A stretch of DNA of 64,000 nt from Larix kaempferi (Eukaryota > Streptophyta > Pinopsida > Pinales > Pinaceae): positions 647,001 through 711,000 of the forward strand of contig BSBM01000152.1 in assembly GCA_027924585.1 (NCBI GenBank), given 5' to 3'. The notes beneath the pieces were generated by a model. The model did not search any database, was not told the DNA's origin, and saw only the letters and a list, made by a program, of their open reading frames with translations. This document shows, piece by piece, positions 11,213-22,652 of this stretch. How positions within the stretch are numbered: position 1 is the stretch's first letter; every line of letters starts with the position of its first letter. Position numbers and translations under genes: made by a program.

Positions 11213-11366
11213 ATCCCATAACATTAGGTTCCTGATCAAGTACAACTTCACGAATCTCTTTCTTATACATAAAATACTTTACAATGTCCTTCTCACATCT
11301 TTCATAAGTTTGAGCTTCTAGATTATCCATAAGAGGCTGCAAATGGATCTCGTAAAAAGTCCCTCT
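11213..11366 (-). pseudogene. PRMT5-like (type II protein arginine methyltransferase) fragment
   Basis: The minus strand reads LQPLMDNLEAQTYE followed by EKDIVKYFMYKKEI and LDQEPN. This matches the stretch just before the methyltransferase core of plant PRMT5, which normally carries LQPLMDNLEAQTYETFEKD and then KYxQYQ. PRMT5 makes symmetric dimethylarginine on histones and splicing proteins. Upstream of the match, RDFLRDP (the usual RDFLQAP) lies in another frame, so one extra base seems to have broken the frame near 11344. In that second frame stops occur further upstream. No SAM-binding motif follows. I read it as an isolated pseudogene exon or a piece captured in repeats. The family call comes from memory of the motif. 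Confidence 0.65.
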
Positions 11367-11820
11367 AAAGGAATTGGTGCATATGACAACTTCTCTATAT
11401 GAATTTTGTCTCAAATGACTATTGACAATTGACTCGAAACGTATTCCACCACTCCTATGAATCATTGATTTCCATATCCCTAAAACTTGAGGTCAATGAG
11501 CGATTGTAATCAATTTCTATTACAGTCCAAGCATATTCCAAAAAATTGCTTGAGACAACATTGAAATTGACGTCATATTAAGTCCCTTTATTGTTTTATG
11601 ATATTTGAAAATATCGAAGAATGAAATGATCATTGAGGATTGGAGAACCACTTCCATAGTTTCATCTCTTCACTTCACCAACCATTCATGCCTTCATGTT
11701 GTCCATAGTACTCTATAGATGTTAAATAGTGATGTTGAGAAATATTATAGGTGGGAATGGTAATGGAAAATACAAAATAAGGTAGATACCAAGAACCATA
11801 AATGGAATAATCTCAACTCA

Positions 11821-11949
11821 TCATTGTGAATAGTCTTCCAGGGTAGAATCATCAAAATCATCAAAGTCATCACTACTACAACTGCTCTCTCCTCCATCCT
11901 CATTCTCTATGACTTTTGATATTTTGACCTTCAAGACAGAATGAGATTT
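11821..11949 (-). other. Short acidic reading frame, unrecognised
   Basis: 42 open codons between stops on the minus strand, ending in CSSDDFDDFDDSTLEDYSQ. The Asp/Glu/Ser bias is unlike the surrounding AT-rich DNA, which might mark an old exon. There is no start codon and no neighbour that explains it. Confidence 0.25.
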
Positions 11950-12240
11950 CTAGCCCCTAAGGCCTTTGGAATAATTAATAAAAAAGTAAATCACGCTAAT
12001 GACTTAATTTCCCTTGGAGGAACTTTTCAATCTAGTGATTTCTTTTTTTCTCTCTCTGTTTGTCTAATTGATCCCATGATTATTGTGGATATCATCCCCA
12101 CAAAACGTCCTTGGTTCTCTATCTGTTTGATTATCCCCATGATCTTCGCTATTGTATTTATGTCTGAGATCTTTGGTGTATGTCATTTAAATTACTCTAC
12201 TTACCACCTATTGAACACAGAACTCGGTATATAGCATGTG
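11950..12240. other. Unassigned sequence
   Basis: One plus-strand frame is open over this stretch but has a hydrophobic, low-information product with no family resemblance. Confidence 0.3.
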
Positions 12241-12278
12241 TGGATTTAAAACGTAAATGTTTTAAAGAGAAGAAAATA

Positions 12279-12313
<35 letters not shown>

Positions 12314-13024
12314 CCTTTGTCACGTCAGTTAATCCGGTCAACGAATATTGTGTCTTATAGGTTAATAGGTAAGAACCAAAGTCTCTCTCTCTATATATAT
12401 ATTGAATGCATTTTTTTAAATGGTTAACACATATGGGTTTACATAGCGGATTTGTGAATATATATATATATATAATGGATGTTAAACATATAGAGTTTGA
12501 AATAGTGGATTTTCAAAAGGTTAAACTATGGTTAAACATATATATATATGAATTATAATTTGAAACATGTATTAGTATGTTTAATCTATACTTAGAAATT
12601 GTAAATTCTGTAGAATATTGAGTCGTATGACTCATAATGCACGTGTATATGCATTGGACCCATAATTCAGGTATTATATACTTTAGATTGTAATTATAGA
12701 TTGAAAATTAGAATTAGACTAATAGTCTTATATTATAATTGTTGTGATATGTTCTATAAAATTATTACTTCGATTAAGGATCTAGTAAAAGGAAAAAGGC
12801 CTTTAAAGTTCTGTAAGCCTTATAATATAGGCCTTTAAAGTTCTGTAAGCCTTATAAAATTCGCATATTAATAGTAAGTTATATTTTTCTATGAAAAAAA
12901 AAAATATTCTATAATTAAATGAAAAAGATTTTGCATCGCATTTATTACAAAAGAAATTAAGCAAACTCCTAGTTCATCAATTTTTAATTTTTTCAAAATT
13001 TTAGTGTATTTTGGGGTTGTTACA
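12241..13024 (+). repeat. Probable 3' portion of the 5' LTR of gypsy element D
   Basis: Ends GTTGTTACA three bases before a PBS, as a plus-strand LTR should. Its left end is not determinable because no second LTR copy is in the window. Holds (TA)n tracts at about 12283-12311, 12392-12405, 12460-12474 and 12540-12550, and a 29-bp direct repeat (12797-12825 and 12829-12857). Confidence 0.5.
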
Positions 13025-13027
13025 TTG

Positions 13028-13039
13028 TGGTATCAGAGC
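13028..13039 (+). promoter_or_regulatory. Primer-binding site of element D
   Basis: TGGTATCAGAGC, complement of the initiator-Met tRNA 3' end, 3 bp after the LTR end. Confidence 0.88.
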
Positions 13040-13163
13040 TTAGATTATGACACTTGGACTTATGGTGTCCATTCATGTTATTACATGAGAAAACTAATTT
13101 GGTTTATATGTTGTTTTTCTTTCGTGCATATAAGAATTTTTTTTTACTAAACTGCAGGAAGAA

Positions 13164-14031
13164 ATGGTCGGAAGACAGTCCCCTATCCCACCTATTTGGG
13201 TTCAACTTAACGATGGGGATAACAATATTAATAATGATATTTTACACATAGTAAGAGATTTACAAGTCAAATTGATGAAATTTAAGATTAAACATGAAAG
13301 GGTATTGAGAAACCAAGAAGGCTTGAATGAAGCTTTGCTATCTAAGTTGAACGAAATGACTAATGATAAAAATAAAAATAAACGTAAACGAGGAAAGTCA
13401 TCCTCTGACCACCCTTCCTCTAATGAAATCCCTATAACTAGTGAATCGGAATATTACAGTAGTGACTCTGAGGGTAGACGATGGAAGAAAAGAAAATATA
13501 AAGATGAGATAACAAGAAAATTTAAAAAAAAAATCCTCCTACCTTTGACGACAAAGTCAAATGGAGAAGAAGTTGAGGCTTGGCTCTTTGGGATGAAGTA
13601 GTGCTTTACTATGTACAATTATTCCAACTCTATGAAGGGAAAAATGACCATCTTCAATCTAGTCGAGAAGGCTGAGATTTGGTGGCAGGATTTAAAAAGA
13701 GTAAAAAGAATCAATGATAGAAAAGTAAGCTGGAATTAGTTTAAAAAGGAATTTAAAAAGAAATACCTCTCAGAGTATTACTATGAGGGGAGGGAAAAGG
13801 ATTTTTATGAGTTAAGCCTGAGATCAATGTCTATGCATGACTTCTGTACTAAATTTTTATCCTTGTTAATATATGTGCCTTTCCTAAATGAAGAAAAACC
13901 TAAAATTCAGAGATCTCTAGGTTGCTTACCTAGCTTTTATAAAGACAAATTAGAGTTTGATGAACCAAAAAATTTATGTGAAGAAATGAGGAAGGCCAAA
14001 TTAACTTATGATCAAGCTAAGAGTAAGAATT
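13164..14031 (+). pseudogene. gypsy gag remnant (element D)
   Basis: Starts MVGRQSPIPPIW. A coiled, charged region with a Lys/Ser-rich linker (KNKRKRGKSSSD) is followed by the capsid region, with EVEAWLFGMK, KAEIWWQDLK and the FCTKFLSLLIYVPFLNEE helix typical of plant gypsy gag. Stops fall after GMK (13599) and after SWN (13737), and frames change at least once. A zinc-knuckle trace follows at about 14241-14282, but its Trp-type codon is TGA and its His is Asn, so nucleic-acid binding by this motif is lost. Confidence 0.85.
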
Positions 14032-14405
14032 AAAATCCTTATAATTTTAAGAAAAGAGAAGGGATAAATTTTAAAATAAGAGAATTCAAACCTTTCAATA
14101 AACATAAGAATAGCCAGAGGAATACTTTTAAGGATAAACAACAAACAATAAGAGCTGAGTATAAACAACCAATACGAACAAAGTATAAAGATAATCTATT
14201 TAATAAGAAGAAATACGAAATAAAAAGAGAACCTTTATAGTGTTGAGGTTGTGGGGAGAGTAATTTCTATCAGGATTGTCCTCGAAAGAAGGATAATCAG
14301 AACATTCACACTGTCCAGGAAGCAGCCACAATTGGAGAGGTTGCTCAAAACATACCTAATATAAGCGTAACCTTGGACAATCATCAAGTAGATTATTAAC
14401 CTTCC

Positions 14406-14808
14406 ATGATTGAGGTAGATGGTAAGATATTTGACAAACCTTTTTCTATATTAATTTATTCTAGATCTACTTTAATTTACATATCTCCTAAGCTAGTAGA
14501 TTTGTGTAAAATGAAAAAGTATGATTTTGAAAAGTCGTGGTTAGTGCAATTAGCCACATGGACAAAAAGACAGGTAACCATATTTATTTCTAGTTGTGAA
14601 GTTCATATGCAAGATTTTGTTACAAAATTGTATTTGAACATTTTTCCATTAGGATCGTATGATGTAATAATTGGCATGTTTTGGCTAGAAAAACATAGAG
14701 TTGTATTAAATTGCTTTGAGAAAACTATTACTTGTATTGATGAAAATGGTGAAAATAGAATTGTTAGAGGGATTCCAAAAATATTCTTACTAGGAAAATA
14801 TCTACTTT
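14406..14808 (+). pseudogene. gypsy aspartic protease remnant (element D)
   Basis: Open for 134 codons. The flap and core wording is intact (YISPKLVDLC, WLVQLATWTKR, PLGSYDVIIGMFWLEKH), but the catalytic DSG triad reads YSR (ILIYSRSTLIYIS), so the enzyme would be dead. It would have cleaved the Gag-Pol polyprotein. Confidence 0.85.
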
Positions 14809-14924
14809 GAAATTGAAAAAGTGTGCTAGGAAAGGATGTTGAATGTTTGTTGTACACATCATCGAAAATAATGATGATAAAACAAGCCTAGTTTGGAATA
14901 TTTTCCTATTTTAAATTAATTTAA

Positions 14925-15884
14925 AGATGTTTTTCCAGAAGAGATACATGGACTACCTCCAAGGAGGTATATTGACTTTACCATTGAGTTGGTACCAAGA
15001 GCAATGCCTGCCTAAAAGGCTCCTTATAGAATGAATACACCTGAGTTGGTGGAATTAAAACTACAATTACAAAAATTAATAGATAAATAATATATAAGAC
15101 TAAGTGTGTCTCTGTGGGGAGCACCAATTTTGTTTGTTAAAAAGAAAAATGGCACATTAAGACATTGTATTGATTAAGACATTGTATTGATTAAAGACAA
15201 TTAAAAATAGATACACTCTCCCTTGCATCTATGACATGTTTGATCAAGTACATGAAGCGATGGTGTTCTCTAAGATTGACTTAAGGTTTGGGTACCATCA
15301 AGTAAGAATAAAGTATGAGGATGTTCATAAAGCAACATGTAGAACAAGGTACGAGTATTACAAGTTCTTGGTTGTACCATTTGGCTTGACTAATGCTCTA
15401 GCCACGTTCATGTGTTTAATGAACAATGGTCTCCATAAATACTTAGATAAGTTTGTAATCGTATTTATTGATGACATCTTAATATATTCTAAAATTTGAG
15501 AAGAGCATAAAGAACATTTAAAGTTATTCTTACAAACCCTAAGAAAACATAAACTTTATGTAAAGTTTAGTAAATGTGATTTTGTTCAAGCTAAAATTCA
15601 ATACCTAGGTCATGTAATATCTAAAGAAGGCATTTTTGTAGACCCAGATAAAATCAAGGTGATCATTGATTAGCCAATTCCTAAGGATATAACTGGTATT
15701 CAATCCTTTATGGGGATCACGGCTTACTACCGTAGGTTCATTGAGGGGTTCTCCATAATTGCTTACCTGATAAATTCACTTCAAAAGAAAGGAACTAAAT
15801 TCATATGGTCCAATAAATGTCAATAAATATTTGAAAAGCTTAAACACTTGTTGACCACTGCACCTATTTTAAGAATAGCAAATT
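14925..15884 (+). pseudogene. gypsy reverse transcriptase remnant (element D)
   Basis: Reads the usual blocks in order: a KAPYRM box near 15015, [15 protein letters not shown] (15260-15310), [24 protein letters not shown] with the catalytic Asp pair (15460-15490), KFSKCDF, IQYLGHVIS and YYRRFIEGFS. Stops interrupt it at several places, including after the FIDD block. A 17-bp tandem duplication (15161-15177 and 15178-15194) shifts the frame in the CIDYRQL block. Truncated at 15884. Confidence 0.88.
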
Positions 15885-17231
15885 TGTAACATCGCCAAAT
15901 TTCACAAAAAATTTAAAATTTTCTATGCATTAAATAATGTTAATATTTGTTATGCAGAAAGTATGATAATGATAGTTTACTCTTTTCAATAACACTTCAG
16001 TTATGCATATGACGACACATACTTATTTACAAGCACTCGTCAGTTTGTTTAAAGTGTTGTAATGTCGAAATTCTATAATCTTTCATTATGTAGTCACTGC
16101 TTTTAGTTCTATTCTTCTATCTTCATTTTCTGAATGTTTGCTTTAAAAAAAAATTATTATTTAAATGTCGTAAACAAAAATTATGAGATTCTAAAGCTGT
16201 ATTTATGAATATGATTTCTAACTCTTTTTCTTTCTTGATTGAAGGGGTCCTAAAGATACCCGGTGGATTACTTAGCTATTATATAGCTAATGCATATACT
16301 ATTCTTTTACAGTGCTGTAGGTAAGAATTATTCCATTTCAGTAATTTTAAGTGTTGGCGACCGAAGATTTAAATGGCGTACGTTAATTTGTCTTAAAGTT
16401 ATTATGTCGAACTCTACGACGTTGACATGCATAAAAAGTTATTGTCTTAAAACTTAGAAGCATATCCTAGACGTGCTATGATAAATTCATATTATAACTA
16501 TGACCCATTAATGAGAAAATATTATGATTCACAAGACATTAATATCTCCTCTCTTATGTTAGAATAGGTGCACATTTAAAAAATGTATTTGTAAAGATTT
16601 GATGCCATATTTTAGGATATAAATGGTAACATATTTTTTTTATATATATTGTCGATATACTCTATAATTATAAAGTGTCGGTTAAAATACCAACCATATC
16701 GATGTTATGAAAACTATAGTCCAAAGCTTTTGATATTTGATTTCAAGTATGAAAGGATTGGAATTAACACCCATTCTTAACTATAGGTCAGGCATCATAT
16801 TTAAGCTATAGTGGAATGCATTGTTGGCAATGTATTGAACATCGATAGGGTTTATATTAAATGCAATTTAATGAACTCAATAGTGGGATGCACAATGGAA
16901 TCCATGTTGATGTGTGTTCACGTGATGGCTTGGGGTTTTGTGTAAACCCTAGCTACGCATTGAAAGACCACTTTCAACATTTACTCGATTCATTTGCAAG
17001 GTTGGTCGAAGGAGCCGACAAGCTCTCGGTTTCACCAGGGTTTCAAAAAATGTTTTAACCCTTACAAGGGTTCGATGGTGAATCTCTTAACTTGCATACC
17101 TGGGTTTTGGTAACTGTATGCAACCACAGAGTTTGATGGTGAAGTTCTTGATGATGTTCTAGGCATGATACTGAGATTCGAAGGTAAGACATAGTTCGAG
17201 TCTAAGTTTGACGTCATTTATAATTGCATTA
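15885..17231. repeat. Non-coding LTR-like sequence, left part
   Basis: Begins TGTAACATCGCC exactly where D's pol stops, as an inserted LTR would. It has no coding content. Phrases such as TTCGATGGTGAA and TTTGATGGTGAAGTTCTT repeat near 17070 and 17130. It continues beyond the solo LTR at 21130. I could not find a second copy or a convincing TSD, so the boundary on the other side is unknown. Confidence 0.4.
17227..17231. repeat. TSD of solo LTR F (left)
   Basis: CATTA, identical to 21125-21129 after the right end. Confidence 0.85.
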
Positions 17232-20200
17232 TGTAACGTACCCAAAATTTGTAAAAAAAAAAATTAAATTCTAAGTAGTCTTCTTTCCTTCCAATTGATC
17301 TATTTGTCATTTAAAATGCTTTGCGGAAATATAAATATATATATACAGTATCTAAATAAATGCTTCATAACATTATCGTTAAACATTTATGCAAGGATGT
17401 TAGTACAATTCTTATGCAATTCATTGGTTCTCGTATGAAACCCTTTTTATGAAACGACCAATATGATTGTATACTTTGTTTACAAAAACATATAACTAGA
17501 GACCCTTCAAGCATTGATAACATACTAAATCATACCATTATAAATTGAAGATTTACAACCTTGACTCAAAGTAATACTTACATCTTTATGGTCCTCATGA
17601 CATGTCATTTAACAACATTTAACATGTAGTATTTTAACAAGATAAAACCTTTGTCAAGGTACATTTGGAAAATATGCTAAAACATCAATTATTAGGATAA
17701 TTCATATAAAATAAATATCATACAATCACCATGAAGCCACATACACAATAATAAAGGCCAAAGACAAAAACACATCAGAAAGAGATTCTTTTCACGTGGT
17801 TCACCCGCATCTTGGGCTACGTCCACAAAAGGGGTTTGTATTATTTTATTTAATCAAACAACCTTTAAGCATTTACAACAATTGCCTTAATCCGCTTCTC
17901 TCATTGAGAGTACTACATCATAACTTCGTATACTCTTTGTTACATATCAATAATTCTAGAAGACCTATCCTTTGATGTGTAATGAACACCACCTTCAGGT
18001 TACTTCCATCTATTTCATAATGATTAATAAGGGTACCTAAGTCAACATATACCCCTATATCATCATACATGATTATAACAAAAATCTTGATATTGTAATG
18101 GAATATAATGATATATTCTTATCGCCTATGTAAATACAACCTTGTTATAGTAATGGAACAATACAACCTTTATATAATAATGGGACAATATAATCTTTAT
18201 AAAAATAATGGAACATGTCACATATATATGTAACATCTATAACTTGATTCACATGCTATGTTTGGCCCACAACAAATATACCAACATCACATCTTGAATC
18301 GTAGCCTACAACATACAATAAAAAAAATTCCACAGTATATATATATAAATATACAGGCATCCTAAATTGACAACGCATTCATTACCACAGCATATATATA
18401 TTATGCGAGTGTCTTAAATCGGAAAGCATTCAAACTAACACGCAGCCTATGAAATTCATTACCACAGCATGCAAGTATCTTAAAATGGCAAGCATTAACA
18501 CAGATAAATAAAAGACTATATCTATTAGGCTAGGAATCCTGCAAACTAAAACAAATACACAAGGTTGTTTATATAAGACAAAAACACAATAGTGAAATCC
18601 CTTGCATAATCCATTCCGAACATACTTATAGATCCACACACTCATTAAGATGGTTTTCGCCTCCAAATTTAAACAACAGGGATACGATGCACTCCTGATA
18701 AAGGTGGAGATCCTACAGAACTTTATACCACCAGGTTTATCGCTGCAGAGATCTAATGCATCTTCTATAACTACAGGGATCCAACCACTAGGATTTTTCC
18801 TCAGAAATCTACGACGTCCCCTGCTATTGTAGCAGAATGAAAATTACTTTTATGGGCATACCTTGACTCGACAACATATCAAAACAAAAGGAAGGAAGCC
18901 AACGGAAATATGCTATCCAGTAGTATATTGAAATGAAGCTAAGTTTCCTCTAACCACCGACAGCCAAATTTACCATATATGCAGAGATTTTCTTTCCCTA
19001 AATGCAAATAGTAATTATGGGACACATATACCTAATATATATATAATTATGCGAATCGTTCACGCCAATCGCAGTCAATCCAACAATCCGCGATTACAGT
19101 GGTACATCTATAGTGTCGAGATCCACTCCGGCATACTATCATTTTATAATATAAAGAGAAGTCAGGGCAGTAATCACTCCGAAGGGTGGATCGCCAGGAA
19201 ATGGTTGAGTGTAACAATCTAACCCCAAAAGGTTAAACGTGCAGGTTTCGCTAATAGATCTCTATCAACAATGTAAACAGACTTTTTCCAAAACTCTAAA
19301 CTTCAATCAAGTATAAATAAATTTGTATTACAACTTCTAATGTTAAAAAATTCATCACGAAAGTGTATATATATTTTAATCTATAAATCAATACCCAAAT
19401 CCCAGATTCTTACACTTTGAATCCATCTTGTCTAAGTAGTCAACAGAGATCTAAGGAATACCAGGGTTCGTAATTCGAGTTTGTTTTTTTTTCTACAGCG
19501 ATAAGGAATCGCACTCCCTTTACAGAATATAACAATACAGTATAATCCTATCGGGTTCAGGCTAAGCATCTAAGATATAGCATGCATTGCACATATATCA
19601 ACAACTAAGCAAAGTACGATACTACAACGTTTAAGCTCAAATCAATTTCTAACTCACATTACAGGGGTTACTTACCTCCACCGCTGGCTTCAAACTTATC
19701 GCAGAGCTCTCTTGCTATTATTGCAGAGTTCACATCATCTCGTTCAATGACCTTCTTCGCAAGAGTTCCCATCGCAGGGATATACTTCTACCATAATTCT
19801 ATCGTATAGATCGATCCTCTTATAGATCATTATCCAGATCTAACCTCTGCCTTTCCCCTCTTCCCAGACTCGTGCATTTTATTCCCATATAGTCTACGGA
19901 TCTAGGGTTTGCAGAAGTGAACATCCTGCCCTTGCTACCCACTCGCCGCGTTTTCCCCAATTTCCCAAATCATAAAAAGAAAATCCTCCTGTAATCTGTC
20001 TCATATCTGTTATTTAATTTCAGTGGTGCCCCCATCCTCTCGGTGTGGTCGCCATTTATTATCAGCGGTTTTCCCCACCGATAACATCCAGATTTTCCTC
20101 CACTTATTGATGGCTTGTTCTTGAAGGGTCCTCCCATTAACACACGGGATTATCAACTAACAAGTGGTACTTCATCTTCTAGTTAGGAATCAATGAACCA

Positions 20201-21124
20201 AATCCTATGGCGATTTTCGGGTCCGTTGGTATTTAGATGACAACTTTCCAAGTATCGCCCAAAGAGTCTAGAGATCAGTTGCTCAATAGAGAAATACTAT
20301 TATAAATTAAAAGGACAAGTTCCCTCTTTTTGTAAACTAGTGTTTGCTATTCTTTCTCCATTTGTCAACTAGAGTTCGAGTCCTTTTCTTGTATATAAAC
20401 CGATGGTTCATGCATGAGGTTATAAATAAATAACTCCACTATTGGTACCATTGACCATGCTATCGGTATCATAGCCATTCATAATACCCTTGAGGTGTAT
20501 TTTCATATATATAACAATATATGAATGATGTATTTTGTATAACCACTAATCGAAAAGGTACCTTTATTTTCATGCATCTTTCCTATTGGCTCTTATATTA
20601 TGTACTAGGTCCAACATGCCACTGTATACTAAAATAGGATTTAATATTTCCTCAATGACTAATTAATAATACACTTAATTTCTCTTTTAGGTTGGGTAGG
20701 AGATTTCATACATTTATTAAAATTTGTTGGTCCAAGGCCATATCTAGGCCCAACTTTAACTTAGGATCAATATAGCTTAAGATGATGCCTATTTATCTTA
20801 GTTTGATCGAGTGAGAATCCACTAGTCATCTTCCTTTGGGTGCCTAAGTCACCAAGATGGCTCTGCTACTTAACTCTAAGCATATTAGTACATTTCTCTC
20901 TCCCCCTAGTGGACTTGTTCCCCACCATTTTAGTTGCACCATAATAAGTTTACGATTTATAACTTACAACCTAGAAAAAAAGAATTAATCATACCTTCAA
21001 GGTCAACGGGTGGGGTCTTGGCCTTGAGCTCCTCACTAGGCCCTTATACATAATTTACAATTACATTTATAAAAAAAAAAAAAAAAATAAAGATCAAAAT
21101 AGGTCGTAAAGGAGGGATATCACA
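17232..21124 (-). mobile_element. Solo LTR F
   Basis: A 3.9-kb block that starts TGTAACGTACCC and ends GATATCACA (TG...CA), flanked by a perfect 5-bp TSD, with no PBS, PPT, coding domain or internal LTR copy. The right end carries TCTTGGCCTTGAGCTCC and then GATCAAAATAGG-like sequence, closely matching the end of the element C LTRs, which suggests minus orientation and a related family. Around 17,780-17,830 (TTCACGTGGTTCACCC) a piece resembles copia LTR sequence, so a further small insertion is possible. It most likely arose by LTR-LTR recombination that removed the interior. Confidence 0.78.
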
Positions 21125-21129
21125 CATTA
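21125..21129. repeat. TSD of solo LTR F (right)
   Basis: CATTA; see 17227-17231. Confidence 0.85.
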
Positions 21130-22647
21130 GATTTATTTCTTTTAAATCTTTTAACCAGTTTTTTGTTGTTGTTGCTATGCTGTGTCAGGTTAGTCCCTCG
21201 TCGTCGTTGAAGTTGGGATGAGTGAAATGGTTTCTCCTATGGAATATGTTTAACTTACAGCCTTGGTGAGCCTCGGTGATTCTTTTGGACACCTTAAACA
21301 TGGCTCTTGAAATGAAATGGTGAAGTTATCGCATTGATGCCGGTCTGTGTGACTTCACCGAGATGCAGTATCAACTTGTATTTTGGTTTTATTGTTTTTT
21401 TTGAAATATTTTGTAAGCCATTTGGTTAACTTTGTAAAATAAATGTAGGGTGTTAAACCCTCGAGCTGCGGCTCTTATGAACCCGGTTTGGGAAAATACT
21501 TTTAGTAAAGAAGTTCGAGTTTTTGTTGTTCACTTCTTGTGTATGTATGAATTCTCTGAGGCATTCAAAATTGAACCCTGCGTTCATTGTTTTAGTTGTA
21601 TTTACATTATGGGCATGAAGATGACCCATTCAGTAATCTCTGTGTTTTTAATAAAGTGATGAATCTGGGTCGAGCCCCCTTCTGTTATTAATATTTTTTA
21701 AACAAATAGCTTAAGCCACTACGGCCCTAAAGAGAATATTATGTATGCATTTGTTTTTAAATAATGAAGTTGAGAGATGTGTTTAAATTTTATACTTCTC
21801 ATTGATAAGAGATAAGAGTTCTGTTATGGTTTATACAATAGAGATTGTAAGTTATTTGTTATATATGTATTTACCTATCTGTTTATACAGTAATTTATCA
21901 TATTCAGAAAATGACTAGTAATTAGATTAATTTGTTCTATGAACATTTACTTTGTACTAAAACTGAATGTGTACTATTGGAAATATATGTTAATATTTTG
22001 AAATACTATAGTCCTGCAATCATTATGAATCTTCTAATAGAATCACTACAATGATATAATCTGAGTAATTTTCAGTAATGTAATTTTACACTCATGTCTA
22101 CAACTTAGTTTAGAAAGAAGATCATACATTGATTTGGAATCATTCATTCTATCACTAAAGAATCATTCGAATATATTCTCCTAAACACATCTTGCTGTAC
22201 TAGAGTACGTCACATTATTGTGAGTGGAAAAATACAGAAAGAATTTTCTATTCAATCTTTTTAGCATTCATTCAGAAATAACTATCTTTTCAATGTTCCT
22301 AACCTAATAGATAAATAAGATACTTTTCAGATTTAGATAGCAATCCAAAATGATAACATTCAGAAAAGCTGACAGATACCTAAGGTATAATGGAAACTTA
22401 TAACAACATTTACACACTGTCATTCAAGAAATAGTTAAACAATAAATAAATAAGATAACACAATTAGAACCTATTAACTGTAGAGGGTGACAAACAATCA
22501 AAGGATCATGTTCCACCCAACCTTCTCCTGAAGACAGCCAGTATTACTTGCCTTAGGACCCCCGATCCTGTTCACTGAACCACCAGGACGAAGATGTTGT
22601 GTGGAGACATGTATATAGTTATCTACAAATCAGCAGTAATACTTATT
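21130..22647. other. Non-coding LTR-like sequence between F and A
   Basis: No coding domain. The last part (about 22,500-22,600) has GTTCCACCCAACC and CCCCCGATCCTG in the same order as GTTCCACCCAACC and CCCCCGAGCTG in the C LTRs, so element A may have landed in a distant relative of C. Confidence 0.4.
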
Positions 22648-22652
22648 GTACT
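22648..22652. repeat. TSD of element A (left)
   Basis: GTACT, identical to 63532-63536. Confidence 0.92.

Larger units (their letters stand above)
13025..15884 (+). mobile_element. Ty3/gypsy element D, internal region, truncated
   Basis: PBS, gag, protease and reverse transcriptase in gypsy order on the plus strand. It stops dead just after the RNase H start block (APILRIA) at 15884, where an LTR-like TGTAAC terminus begins. No RNase H core, integrase or 3' LTR for D is visible. Many stops and frameshifts; it is older than element A but clearly of a related lineage, since the PR and RT blocks match A's in order and wording. Confidence 0.88.

Noticed and set aside
21566-21572. AAATT as TSD partner for the TGTAAC terminus at 15885
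   Set aside because: The following sequence does not continue D's pol, and the 5-bp match is likely chance.
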